A DNA stretch of 64,000 bases from Symbiodinium natans (lineage: Eukaryota > Sar > Dinophyceae > Suessiales > Symbiodiniaceae), in contig CAJNDS010002298.1 in NCBI GenBank assembly GCA_905221605.1, positions 112,085 to 176,084 of the forward strand, written 5' to 3'. The notes under the pieces were generated by a model, which was given only the letters and a program-made list of their open reading frames with translations, was not told the origin of the DNA and did no database searches. Positions 46,301 to 54,904 of this stretch are shown in pieces. Position numbers and translations under genes: made by a program. Numbering within the stretch: the stretch's first letter is position 1; each line of letters begins with the position of its first letter.

Positions 46301-49213
46301 AAGGCCTGTGTTTGTGGAGACCTCTCTCTCTCCCTTCCCAACCCCTCCCTTCCGAAACCCCTCTGCGCCTCCAAGGAGATACTGGACGATGTTAAGATCG
46401 GGCGCCTCGACTGGCGGCAGAACAGTCAAGCTCGACAACCTACAAGCTCGCGAGTTTTTCTTTGACCGCCAGCCGGCATCATTCCTGTACCATTCCTGCT
46501 CACTCCTCAGCCGCTGCTTTCAGAGTCAGGGCGCGGGTGGAAAAGAGAAATCCCAGTTCGCAGCCAGCGCAATCCTTACATTGGACGTGCACCGCATCAC
46601 ATCTGCGAGCCGAGCTTTGTTGAATGCTCACAAAACTGCCAAACCTACCAGGAGCCCAGCCCCAGTCTTAGTCGGAGGGGCTCCAGGCTGCAGGTTGCAA
46701 GTGGCGCCAGAGATGCCCGGACTTGTGCTCAAAACGACCCCGCTTGGCTCGACATTTAAGAGCCAAAGGCTCCAGCCGCCCAGGAAGAGGCCGGTCAGGA
46801 ACAAGAGTTTCCACAGGTGGCTGTCCTACGCTGCCCGAGCTGAGATCGGATCGTCTTGACTACTCGGGGGCATGCTGAGAGAATGATCACAACAAATTGC
46901 ACAACAGATTGCAAAACAGATTGCAACACAGATTGCAACACATTGCAGCATGGCCAGGTGTTGGGGGATGTTTGCTTTGTCTGGGGATATCCGTGGCACC
47001 TACGTCACACAAGGTGAGGATCGGAAGGGTTTCGGGAGCATAGCCGAGCGCGATGCTAAGGTTTTACTGGTTTTCAGCCATGGCCATGGCAAAGCTCTGG
47101 CTCCCTTTGAAGTCAGGCTCCCAATTATTGGTCTGAAACTTTGCTTCTATTGAATTGAGTCCGAACACAAAAGAGGACGTGCCATTGAAGTCTTCAGGCT
47201 CCACACGCTGACAAGTTGAATAGTTGTGCAGCGTTGCGAAAAGCAACATTCTCCCAATCTCTCTGTGTCAGGTGCACAGTTTCGGACAAGTTGTTAAACC
47301 AGCCTGCCCCTTCTGAGATGGATTCATATGCGGTATCCATGGAAAACATAACACGTTCAGGCCCCATCACAGACAATGCATGCTGAAACCCCGGAGTGTC
47401 GAACATGCCACTGGTGGTGATATGAAAGTTGTTCTTCAAATACCAAGTGACGTTGTGCTTGCGCTTGTACAAGCCATTCTCTGGACACGGGCCCAGTTTC
47501 ATGCCAGGTCCTGTATGGCACGACACTGACTCTGGGGTCCAGCCCTGCTTCCTAAGGCGGTGATCAATGCGCCATGCCATCCAAACCAAAATCTCTCCAT
47601 CGTGACCGATGATGAACTTCAGATTTGGAAACTTGTCGAAGAAGCCGGAGAGAAGGAAGCGGAGAACATGCTCCGCGGTCTCGACATGAAAGCCCCATGG
47701 TGACACGCGCATCTCTGGAAATTGTGTTAAAAACCCTTTCGACTCCGCCTCACGAGGATGCAAGTAGACGGGCTTGCCGGATTTCTCGACAAAGGCCCAG
47801 AATGGATCATACTCCTTGGTGATGTGGTAGTTGAAATCACCGCCTGTGTTTGACGTGTCATAGCCGTTGTCAAAGCTCCGAGCGACCCTAGCTTCAAGCA
47901 GTCTGCAAATTGTGAGATTGATGCCTGTGGATCCCACAGTGAGAAGGATGCAAAATCCTCCAAGGTGAGGTTTGCCTGAGGCATCGTTGGCTGCACGGAT
48001 TTGTTTGAAGAACTTCCTGTTCCATTGCTTGAACTTAGTAGTGGATGTACCGTTGGAGACATCTTTCCTGTCTTGGGTACTACCGGTTATCGACAGGATC
48101 ATGAAGTCAACTCCGTGATTTTGTGCGACTCTGACCCGGGTCTCGGCAATTCGCCCATCTGCCAAGTCTTCCAAGTCTTCCTTGTTTTGCCACCACTCTA
48201 CTGGCGGCTCTCCATTGGAGTATTTCCAGACGCGCTTGAAACCGACATGTTCCTCCAGGGTGATCTTACAAATCGACGAGATGACTCACTAGAACTGCCT
48301 TGACTGAGAGCAAGTTAAGATCCTCCCTTTCGGGTGAGAAGGTTGAGATTGTGAGCATCGCTTGAATCATCACCAGCGCTCCAACATGAGATGCCACGGC
48401 CATGGCACGGAACAAAGTGAAATCACTTTTGGAGCACAAGATCAGAAGTATTCAGTCGCTCACGCTCGGACGCGCGCTTGAGAAGCCAAACTCGAGCCTC
48501 AGTTCTGCGAATCTCTTTGCAACATGCAAATAGGTGCCCACATTGCAAGACATTCGTTTGATGATCAAGATGAAGACCCCGATGCGATCCAGACCAGAGA
48601 AAGATGGGCGATGGGAGAACCGTAGAAAGAATGAGCAGGACACCGAGCAATTCACAGCCAGACAGCATCAACATGACTTGTGTAGCATAGCCATCGCGCT
48701 CGTACAGCGAAAGCCACGGGGGCCACGTGGCCCCACCTTCAGAGCTCATAACATGCCAAAATAAACCGAGTCTCCAATCCAAGCCCACTTCAGGACCACA
48801 AGAAAAGAAAGACTCGGAACACTCTCATGCCTCACATGGCATGTCCTTCACGGGCTCGCACTTCGTGACTCCCCGTAGAAACGGTCCAACAATTCCAGAG
48901 ATGCCGGTGATCTTGCCATCGATGAGGTAAGCCATCGCTGCAGACCTCAGAGCGCTAAAGAAACCTTTTAAGGACCTTTTCGGGCTGAAAGCACCAAGCA
49001 CCTTGGCGTACGAGAGCTCAAAAAGCCAAGAGGCATGCCAACCATGAGGCCTCCCACACCTGTGCAATTCAAACCCTCGTTGCCGAGGAAACGGAGGACC
49101 TCGAAAGACCTTTTTTCAGACCTTTCCCTCGCTTTTCGGGAAAGCGGGTTGGAATCCCAGCCTGACTCCACGGGTGTGAAGAGGGTGAGCTCGTTCCATG
49201 GGATGGCCGCCAT
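42014..49213 (-). CDS. YeeE/YedE-type transporter gene (Sulf_transp + DUF6691), multi-exon
   Basis: Eleven exons were recognised by translation: 49213-49162, 49059-49012, 48937-48836, 48787-48753, 46825-46637, 45026-44971, 44665-44609, 43947-43834, 43618-43537, 43303-43082 and 42090-42014. All joins up to 43082 are phase-compatible; the join from 43082 (phase 0) to 42090 (2-nt start) is not, so a small exon or a different end is missing there. The ATG at 49213 starts MAAIPWNELTLFTPVES. Family hallmarks occur in order: DGKITGISGI, LFLTGLFLGG, GAGLLVGLA, GCTSGHGICGLPR, GLGASGMTSQAKAR, FLDFAGYWDPSLAFVMG and GWGLVGVCPGPAL. Members are multi-pass membrane proteins, and bacterial YeeE imports thiosulfate. 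Substrate and membrane here are unknown. The residues that usually sit between GLLVG and GCTSGH (about five) are absent, so a micro-exon may have been missed. Donors after 49162, 44971 and 44609 are GC. Confidence 0.85.
43082..43947 (-). CDS. YeeE/YedE-like gene, exons 8-10 (DUF6691 half)
   Basis: Exon 8 (43947-43834) encodes WEFPVFALLSSFALVALSVL, a membrane segment, and ends GCGCT|GTATCA. Exon 9 (43618-43537) encodes FVSPLSSGIIFAMGLGASGM and continues to AKAR, ending CGA|GTCATC. Exon 10 (43303-43082) starts after TTGGCAG with VLNFLDFAGYWDPSLAFVMG and could end at GAG|GTGAGC. The join exon 9-exon 10 recreates the family motif SGM-x4-AK-x2-[LV]xFLD with no change of phase. The second half of exon 10 (after about residue 28) aligns poorly and may hide another intron. 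Confidence 0.83.
43319..43515. repeat. GA arrays with a 55-bp tandem duplication, inside intron 9
   Basis: GA-rich arrays at 43319-43370 and 43455-43512 flank two near-identical 55-bp units (43371-43425 and 43426-43480) built on AGCAACAAACAAGAAATAGC. The whole repeat lies in the 233-bp intron between transporter exons ending at 43537 and starting at 43303. Confidence 0.9.
44416..44490. repeat. 10-bp tandem repeat TGTGTGACAG
   Basis: Seven or so copies of TGTGTGACAG with CG and CC variants, in transporter intron 7. Confidence 0.92.
44609..45026 (-). CDS. YeeE/YedE-like gene, exons 6-7
   Basis: Exon 6 (45026-44971) starts after GCCCAG and encodes GCTSGHGICGLPRLALRSW, the most conserved loop of Sulf_transp proteins, with two cysteines. 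It ends AGCTG|GCCGCC, a GC donor in phase 2. Exon 7 (44665-44609) starts after TTACCGAG and encodes IAVPTFMAVAAVTVLAPR, a transmembrane segment. It ends CGGAA|GCGTTG, again GC, in phase 2, matching the 1-nt start of exon 8. The GC donors were chosen by phase and family alignment. The intron between them is 305 bp. Confidence 0.82.
45310..45570. repeat. polypyrimidine then polypurine tract
   Basis: CTCCCTCCTCTCTC-rich sequence (45330-45420) followed directly by GGGGAAGGAGAG-rich sequence (45422-45547), an imperfect mirror/inverted pair able to form a large hairpin or triplex. In transporter intron 5. Confidence 0.85.
45978..46280. repeat. CT, CCTT and CTTT microsatellites
   Basis: CT runs at 45980-45995, 46065-46082 and 46258-46279, and CCTT/CTTT at 46085-46140. 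All lie in transporter intron 5. Confidence 0.88.
46637..46825 (-). CDS. YeeE/YedE-like gene, exon 5
   Basis: Exactly 63 codons, phase 0 to 0, from a GCGTAG|G acceptor to a GGCA|GTTTTG donor. It begins DSHLWKLLFLTGLFLGGWSL, matching the membrane segment that follows the first signature in this family, and ends KTGAGLLVGLA just before the GCTSGHG loop of the next exon. The middle (about residues 24-52) is a Pro/Ser/Gly-rich loop. Confidence 0.82.
46885..46950. repeat. short repeat ACAACAGATTGCA
   Basis: Four to five copies of a 13-14-bp unit (CACAACAGATTGCA, AAACAGATTGCA, ACACAGATTGCA) in transporter intron 4, just downstream of the nested gene. Confidence 0.85.
47194..48285 (-). CDS. amidohydrolase-2 family decarboxylase-like protein, nested in an intron
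   Basis: A minus-strand frame is open from 48285 to the stop at 47194 (about 363 codons, close to the usual 340-360). It begins near ICKITLEEH, the N-terminal ExH metal motif of 2,3-dihydroxybenzoate and gamma-resorcylate decarboxylases. Then come YDPFWAFVEKSGKPVYLHP, LLSGFFDKFPNLKFIIGHDG (metal-ligand His) and RVMFSMDTAYES (catalytic Asp). The end, WENVAFRNAAQLFNL, is typical of the family. These TIM-barrel metalloenzymes decarboxylate aromatic acids or aminocarboxymuconate semialdehyde; the substrate here is unknown. The gene lies wholly inside the 1,927-bp fourth intron (46826-48752) of the transporter gene on the same strand. No initiating ATG is in frame after the TGA at 48286, so a 5' exon or a frameshift is needed. 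Confidence 0.87.
   Translation of the reverse strand, partial: VISSICKITLEEHVGFKRVWKYSNGEPPVEWWQNKEDLEDLADGRIAETRVRVAQNHGVDFMILSITGSTQDRKDVSNGTSTTKFKQWNRKFFKQIRAANDASGKPHLGGFCILLTVGSTGINLTICRLLEARVARSFDNGYDTSNTGGDFNYHITKEYDPFWAFVEKSGKPVYLHPREAESKGFLTQFPEMRVSPWGFHVETAEHVLRFLLSGFFDKFPNLKFIIGHDGEILVWMAWRIDHRLRKQGWTPESVSCHTGPGMKLGPCPENGLYKRKHNVTWYLKNNFHITTSGMFDTPGFQHALSVMGPERVMFSMDTAYESISEGAGWFNNLSETVHLTQRDWENVAFRNAAQLFNLSACGA
48266..48403 (-). CDS. candidate N-terminal frame of the nested decarboxylase-like gene
   Basis: An ATG at 48403 opens 45 codons reading MAVASHVGALVMIQAMLTIS, a possible signal or membrane segment, then FSPEREDLNLLSVKAVLVSH, to TAA at 48266. It overlaps the start of the catalytic frame (open from 48285) but is offset by one base. 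The N terminus may be joined by an unseen splice, or a single-base indel (sequence error or disabling mutation) may separate the frames. All GT sites inside leave phase 0, which does not fit the AG at 48286-48285. Confidence 0.4.
   Translation of the reverse strand: MAVASHVGALVMIQAMLTISTFSPEREDLNLLSVKAVLVSHLVDL
48753..49213 (-). CDS. YeeE/YedE-like gene, exons 1-4 (N-terminal part)
   Basis: Exon 1 (49213-49162) ends GAGTCAG|GCTGGG, a GC donor. Exon 2 (49059-49012) begins after TTGCACAG and ends CTCTC|GTACGC; it encodes GVGGLMVGMPLGFLSS. Exon 3 (48937-48836) begins after TCTGCAG and ends CCAT|GTGAGG; it encodes MAYLIDGKITGISGIVGPFL and beyond. Exon 4 (48787-48753) begins after CCTGAAG and ends GGCAT|GTTATG; it encodes GLDWRLGLFWH. 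Overhangs 1+2, 1+2 and 1+2 nt match at the three joins. Introns are 102, 74 and 48 bp. The GISGI signature is the first-repeat hallmark of the family. The last exon boundary could instead be GAAG|GTGGGG at 48737, but that gives the wrong phase for exon 5. Confidence 0.82.
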
Positions 49214-49559
49214 GCTTCTAACAAGCGACAGGACCGTTTCAAGTCTGACCTCAACGTGGCCACGAAAAGTGTCGCGAAATGGAGACTGCGAACGCTCCAG
49301 AGTTTCCAAGCTGAACGAGCAACCCCAAACTCTCGAGTGCCCCTTGAAGCGACTTCTTATAGCATAGCAGTTCCATCGATTGTCCCCGGCTCTCTGACGA
49401 TTCAATGGCAGCACGTGGACACCTGTTTTCCTCCCACGCCAGCAAAACGAAGTCACGGCTCCTGGAATACCTCAGCCGGGCAGAGGAGTTTCGGCCTCGA
49501 GTCTTGGGCTGGCATCCGATGCCTGTGCATGAGGAATCATGGGTTGGGCTGTTTTAAGA

Positions 49560-49652
49560 TGTTGGGGTCCCACTTTGGTGCGGCGGAGCTCCAAAGTGGG
49601 AAGGCTTCGTTTCCAGTACCAAGCTACGTGCTTCATGACGTCGCCTGCTAGG
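49560..49652 (-). CDS. weak candidate exon, unassigned
   Basis: After GCCTAGCAG|G the frame reads GDVMKHVAWYWKRSLPTLEL, then RRTKVGPQHLKT. Short and without a domain. It contains a 10-bp hairpin (CCCACTTTGG at 49569-49578 with 49591-49600), so the open frame may be incidental. Confidence 0.25.
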
Positions 49653-49805
49653 CGCTCATGCGCACCCCCAAAGTGTTGGGGCTCCGTGAAGTTGGGTTTT
49701 GATCGTTCGAACCTTTCCCCCAAGGCACTGTCGACACCACGTGTGGGGTCGAGGCGGCAGGGTTTGCATGAGGAATGCAAGTTTCGAAACCGCACCCCTT
49801 GAGCC

Positions 49806-49890
49806 CCCACCCCCACCCCCCCCCCCCCCCCCCCCCCCCCACCCCCCCCCCCCCCCCCGCCCCACCCCCTCCTCCCCCCCCCCCCCCCCC
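49806..49890. repeat. poly-C tract with A/G interruptions (about 85 bp)
   Basis: Longest C-rich tract of the window (CCCCCACCCCC..., broken by single A, G and CCT). Length is likely to be unreliable. Confidence 0.92.
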
Positions 49891-50517
49891 GCAGGAAACT
49901 ACTTCTCCAAACCCCTACAATCCTACAAAACGGACAGCACGTGCCTCGAGCCGGCCGCTGCAGTCAACCACAGCCAGGAGACCCGGTGCCATGGCAACGG
50001 ATGCCTTGCCCCAAGCTACGAAGTTGGGATGAAGATGGCTTTGGGTTTGCCAGGGTTGTCCCGGTGCGAATGTCTTGCAAGGTCTTTTTAGAACGTGCCA
50101 AAAAGTAGGCAGTTCCTGAATAATTCCAGAACGAGAGGGGCGCTGTCAGAACAAGAATGCATCAGCAAATGAGAAGAGTTACTTGCAGTAAGCAACTACT
50201 GCAAGGCTCAGAAGATAGACCCTAAAGTTTCTAAAGGTCTCAGACATTGTCACATGCATATTGATCATGGGCCTACGCAAGCACACCAAGGCCCTCCGAA
50301 TGCAAAACTTCGCAAACCCACCCAAAAACCTCAGCACGCGCCTGGAAGGCCGCGCCGACCAAGTGCTCCTCTCCCCGCACTTCGGCCCCCACTTTGGCCC
50401 CACTTCCCGAACTGTTAACGGTTTTTGCGGCTCTTTGAAGGGCTGGGGTGAACTTTCAGGAGTGGCCTGTTTGGGGGGGGGGGTCGTGCGGGTAGGTGCC
50501 CCCCCCCATACCTTTAC

Positions 50518-50570
50518 CTTCTTGCAAGCCTGCCTTGACCTCCTCGGGCGAGATCGTGCCGTCACCGTTC
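50518..50570 (-). CDS. EF-hand exon (calcium-binding protein)
   Basis: A 53-bp exon between GGCAAAG|G and GAAG|GTAAAGG, both good splice sites. It encodes NGDGTISPEEVKAGLQE, the core of an EF-hand loop (N3, D5, G6, I8, E12). Loop position 1 (normally Asp) would be supplied by the previous exon. The frame just upstream of the acceptor gives Gln instead, which supports the splice. The rest of the gene was not assembled. A coding-like piece at about 50641-50704 (VGFQDGKVYAVRDELLCRAI) may be the exon before it. Confidence 0.5.
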
Positions 50571-51014
50571 CTTTGCCAGCGCAGCGACTGGGATGTGGCT
50601 GATGCCCACACATCCCGAACCCTTCCAAGCCACGGCCACACCCCTATAGCTCGGCAAAGTAACTCGTCCCGCACAGCGTAGACTTTCCCGTCCTGGAACC
50701 CCACCTTCGTTGCGCTGAGGCTTTGAGGACAACAGGCAGCAAAGGCAGCTACTGTCAGCGCTAAGGACCCTAAGGCTTTTCTGGGACTTGAGTTTGGCAC
50801 TCTCAACTTCACAACAACTTTGCTTCGCAATTGCATGTAAAACTTCATGCGCGTCGCCCGCCACAAGAACGACTCCCGCAAGACAAGCCCGCTTTGAACT
50901 CTGACCCGAACTCTAGCGCCTTCTGACCCTTCTTCTGGCCAAGAAGCATAGGCAGTGCCTGCTCCATCAATGACAGGCTGCGCGTTGGCATCAGGCAAGC
51001 ACCACTTGGCAGAT

Positions 51015-51325
51015 TCAGGGGATGGACACGTCAGGGCTCAGAAGTAGCTCGGGAGTCACGCTATGAACATCAACAGAGGGCAATCTTCGAAGCTGAGGGG
51101 TTCTGTACTTTCTGCGGCTAACAGACGCAAGCTCCTTTTGCAGGCACGGAGCGGGCTCATTGTTGGGATTCGAACCATTGAACATCGCCTGCAGAGCACG
51201 GGCAGTGACAAAGCTCAAAAACGGGGCTCGGATACGTTTTAGCCCTTCCTGAAAAACCTTGGAGACAAACCGGACAATTTCTTCACATACCCGACACCAT
51301 GAGACATTGGCGAACGTCCTGTGCC
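51015..51325 (-). CDS. candidate terminal exon, unassigned
   Basis: A minus-strand frame open after a GGCACAG|G acceptor ends at a stop at 51015. Reads CRVCEEIVRFVSKVFQEGLK, RAPFLSFVTARALQAMFNGS and PSVDVHSVTPELLLSPDVSI. Helical first half, polar tail. No family is recognised. It lies upstream of the EF-hand exon on the same strand and is probably a different gene, since it carries its own stop. Confidence 0.4.
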
Positions 51326-51717
51326 CATTGGATGGCCTGGAAGCGCTCAATGAATCTTTCCTGGGCGTCCCCAGAGGCTGCTCTGAAGCTTCCACCCGCC
51401 CTCCCCCACGCCAAAAAATCCCCCCCCCCCCCCACCGATCATCTAATCCATGTCAGCGAACAAGCTTGGGCCAAAAGGTCAAAGTGGAAAGTTGTTTGGG
51501 GGGGAGGGGTCTGTTTCTTTGGGTTCACTAGGAAAGGCTCTAATTTCCCTACAGCCTAATAGGGAAAGCCCTTCTCTCTCGTCTATTCCGATGCAAGCTT
51601 CAATTCTCTCTACATTCGCCTTGGCCCTTTTCCTTTTGTGGGGGCCCCCTTCTGGGACGTTATGGCTCGAGGTATTAAGCAAAGAAAGTTCGTGCGCAGG
51701 CCCACCCGCTCAGCCCT

Positions 51718-52137
51718 TCTGCAGACACAATGCTCGTGTATCCCCTTCTGTTCTGCATTGTCCGTCTCTTGCAAAGACAATGCTCGCATGATGGGTGTGG
51801 AAGGGGCTTCATCCATAGCGCGTCCCAATTCACAAGCAACAAAGGGCATTTGCAAACGCAATGTTCGCGCGATGGTTTCTGAAAGAGTTTGAATGGGTGC
51901 TGAAGGAATGTCCGTTGATGGCAGAAGCAAATTTTGCATGGCTGAGAAGCGCGGAGGGGGGCATTTGCAAACACCATGCTCGTATGATGTCTGTGGAAAA
52001 TTCATATGCGTTTTGAAGGAATGCTCATTCAGGGCACGGCGTTCTTTGAAGAGAGGTTGCTCGTACAAAAGGAGTTTCGGGAGGAGGGAGGGGCTCCCCG
52101 GCTCCCCCTCCATTTGCAAACATAACGGCGTATGATG
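51718..52137. repeat. five diverged copies of a CATTTGCAAACACAATGCTCG unit
   Basis: Related 25-30-bp units start at about 51718, 51769, 51847, 51962 and 52111, each followed by TATGATG or a variant. Spacing is irregular (50-150 bp). On the minus strand they translate as a repeated EH-x-x-CK peptide. Confidence 0.7.
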
Positions 52138-52181
52138 GTTTGGCACGAACCTCGCACTTGGCTTGGTTGGCTTGGGGTCGA

Positions 52182-52292
52182 ACCAAATTTGAGGTTGGCT
52201 TGACACCGCTTTCAGCCCCAAGTCTACTTCGAGCTTCGTGAGGGCTGCCGACCCGCACTGCTTTTCGGCGCCAAGCCAACCTCAAATTTGGT
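52182..52292. repeat. 21-bp perfect inverted repeat
   Basis: ACCAAATTTGAGGTTGGCTTG at 52182-52202 (shown minus its last base) pairs exactly with 52272-52292, with a 69-nt spacer. A third related copy (CCAACATCAAATTATG) follows at about 52327. Possible MITE end or hairpin. Confidence 0.75.
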
Positions 52293-53118
52293 GCGGGCGG
52301 CTCGCCCGCACAGCTTTCGACCCCCAAACCAACATCAAATTATGTCTTGACTGCCAGGCCTCCTGGCCTGTAGGTCCCCTGGTCTGCTTTTCTCTGATTT
52401 TCCATGCACTGATGACCCGAACAAAATCGAGTCCCCCGAACACCTTGAGCTGCCTTCCGGGCCGCAGAGTCCCCGGCAGCGGCAGGGCGGTGGTAGGGCT
52501 CCATCTCGTAGTACCTGTGGTGAAGGAGTGCTCCAAAGAGGAAGAAGCCCTGAAGCCACAAACTACTGGGCCGGGGTTAGACACGGTTAGACGGTCAGAT
52601 AGTCTGTAAGGTCAGGGGCGGAACAAAGTGGCTGGACATGTGCCTAGACTAAACGCCAGCACTGAGCGCTTCACCTCCTGCACACTCTGAACAGACCGAC
52701 TCAAGGGATTTACACGTTATTTGTCTGAGGATACTGAGTTTTTTGCCTTGGGGGAGTTTGGTCTCGACCAGCACACGTAAATTGAGATTGGGCCAAGATG
52801 CCAGAGCACCTTCCCTGTTGCCGCGTCGAGGGCCACGATCCTGGAAGCAGAGTCCGAGCAGAAACCCGACAAAAAATGGCATTTTGAGACCTTCGGAGGC
52901 CAACCCGCAGCCTTTAAGAGCCCCTCCCTCCCCCTCGCCTAATTGAAAGCGTAGAAGACACCCACAGAACGGAAAGCACCCGCAACATTCTCCCGGGGTC
53001 TCTCTCTCTCTCTCTCTCTCTCTCTTTTGCTCTCTCTTTCTTTCTGCGCACTTCACCCCTCTTAGGGGGAGGGGCCTCTCTCGCTCTCATTCTCACTCTC
53101 TCCCCGCTCTCCCTCTCT

Positions 53119-53289
53119 CTGTCTCCTTCTTCTTCTTCTACTTCGATTCCTTCTACTTCTTCTACCTCTACTTCTACCTCTACCTCTACCTTAACCTCTA
53201 CTTCTTTAGTTACTCTTCTTCTTCGTCTTCTTCTTCGTCTTCTTCTTATCATTCTTCTTCTTCTTCTTCTTCTTCTTCTTCTTCTTCTT

Positions 53290-53320
<31 letters not shown>

Positions 53321-53442
53321 TCATTATTCTTCTTCTTCTTCTTCTTCTTCTTCTTCTTCTTCTTCTTCTTCTTCTTCTTCTTCTTCTTCTTCTTCTTCTT
53401 CTTCTTCTTCTTCTTCTTCTTCTTCTTCTTCTTCTTCCTCCT
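53119..53442. repeat. CTT/AAG microsatellite (about 324 bp)
   Basis: Long array of CTT units, with CTA/CCT variants up to 53205 and ATCATT interruptions at 53247 and 53320. A CT run at 53000-53025 lies nearby. The minus strand gives poly-Lys, poly-Glu or poly-Arg frames that are artefacts of the array. Confidence 0.96.
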
Positions 53443-54904
53443 GCTTCTCGCTGGCTCTCTCGCTCTCTGGCTCCCCCTGCGGCGCAGGCGCGAACGGCCC
53501 TGCTTGCTGGAGAAGAGGGAAGGGAACGACAGGCTGAGCAAGTGGAAGGGCAAGAAGAGCGGGGCCACCTGAACCTCGGAAGTGACAAGGGCCCCCCCCC
53601 CCCTTCTTGTGTGAGCCAAGGCCCATGACAAATAATTACCTAATTACAGTAGCTCTCAAGGCACCTCCTCCCCCGCTGTTAAGTGAAGCCCAGCCGCGCC
53701 GAAGTAGGGAGTCGCCAGGGCCATCTTCACCATGGTGGGCAGTCCCGGGTTCCTCTGGGGCTTGGGGATGCCCCGGCCCCCTCCGACCTCTACTTAGCTA
53801 CCTGTGCCCCTCTCACACTCGGCCCGGAACCTGAATGTAGGCAGAGACGCTCAAACATCATCCACAACTCCATGCGACACCCCTTGACCCCCGCAATCCG
53901 AGACCCTCGGTCTTGCCCATGCCGAGGATGAGGGCAGTTCCAGGGTGGCCGGCCACTTTGCCCACCTCAATGGAACTCCAAATTCGGGTCATGGCTACGT
54001 ATCTGGAGCCCTCTCCTCAGGGATTGGGTAGACGCTTCAAAGGCCAACTCGGGAACCCAGCCCGTTGTCAGGAACATGCGCAAAAAAACATGCCCCACCA
54101 CAAGAAAAAACAAAAACACGCTGCAGAAGCTGTGGCCGCGGTGCTGCTACGGCCTGGTTGCCCTCGTAAGGGAGGTCCTGCGGTCCAGTGCTTTGGCAGA
54201 CAAGAAGCTTCAGGGTTCAGGATCCTTCGCGCACCTCCCAAGAAGCCACGGCTCGAACATGTCTTGGGGTTCAGGGCTGCTACGAGGTCCACCCAAATGC
54301 GTTGTTGGAGCCTTGCGAGGTGGTTGCGTTCAAGCACTGTTGGGGGGTGCCACAGCCTCAAGTTCCGGAGGCCTCTCACACTCCAAACCCTGCAACAACA
54401 CCTCCCCACGGGGCGCACCTGCGTCCAAAGGTGCTGGCCATCTTCATAGCCATACCTTTGCTTGTGTATGTCAGGCTTTGCGTAGTACAACCCGGGTCCC
54501 TCAACCCCTCACTTTCATCAATCATCTGCAACAAAGTATTTCAGTGCCGCCTGGAAGCTTCGGCTGGCACTAGACAAACATCGATGTTGCCCCAACACGC
54601 AGGCACGCCATCAATGGAATTCTTGCTGCGGTCTAATTTGCTGGTAGGATCCTTTTGTTGCTTGCACTCTGGGAGGCTCCAATATAAGTCCAGCCAAGAA
54701 GCACGTGGAGGAGCCCTGGCACGGGAAAATTGGCAGATCCAGAAAGCGCGCTCTCGGCACTCGACACCTGTTCGCCCTTATGCCCCTCTGCTATGCTTCG
54801 GCTCCCCGCCTCGGCCCTCTCTGCCATCCATCTGGGGGCCGCCACCCACGTTGCTGACCTTGGCTCAGGGCGGGGTCTGGCTCTGAAGCTTCATGGATTC
54901 ACGG

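Larger units (their letters stand above)
51400..54890. other. no supported gene; diverged repeats and CTT array
   Basis: Holds the ATTTGCAAACACAATGCTCG repeat family (51718-52137), an inverted repeat (52182-52292), a CT run (53000-53025) and the long CTT array (53119-53442). No coding signal is convincing. Confidence 0.35.

Noticed and set aside
51160-51190. GGTTCGAATCC, like a tRNA T-loop (minus strand)
   Set aside because: No pairing T-stem, and no D-arm or anticodon arm at the right distance. It lies within a coding-like exon.
53206-53631. Poly-Lys/Glu/Arg minus-strand frames
   Set aside because: Produced by the CTT/AAG array in all three frames.
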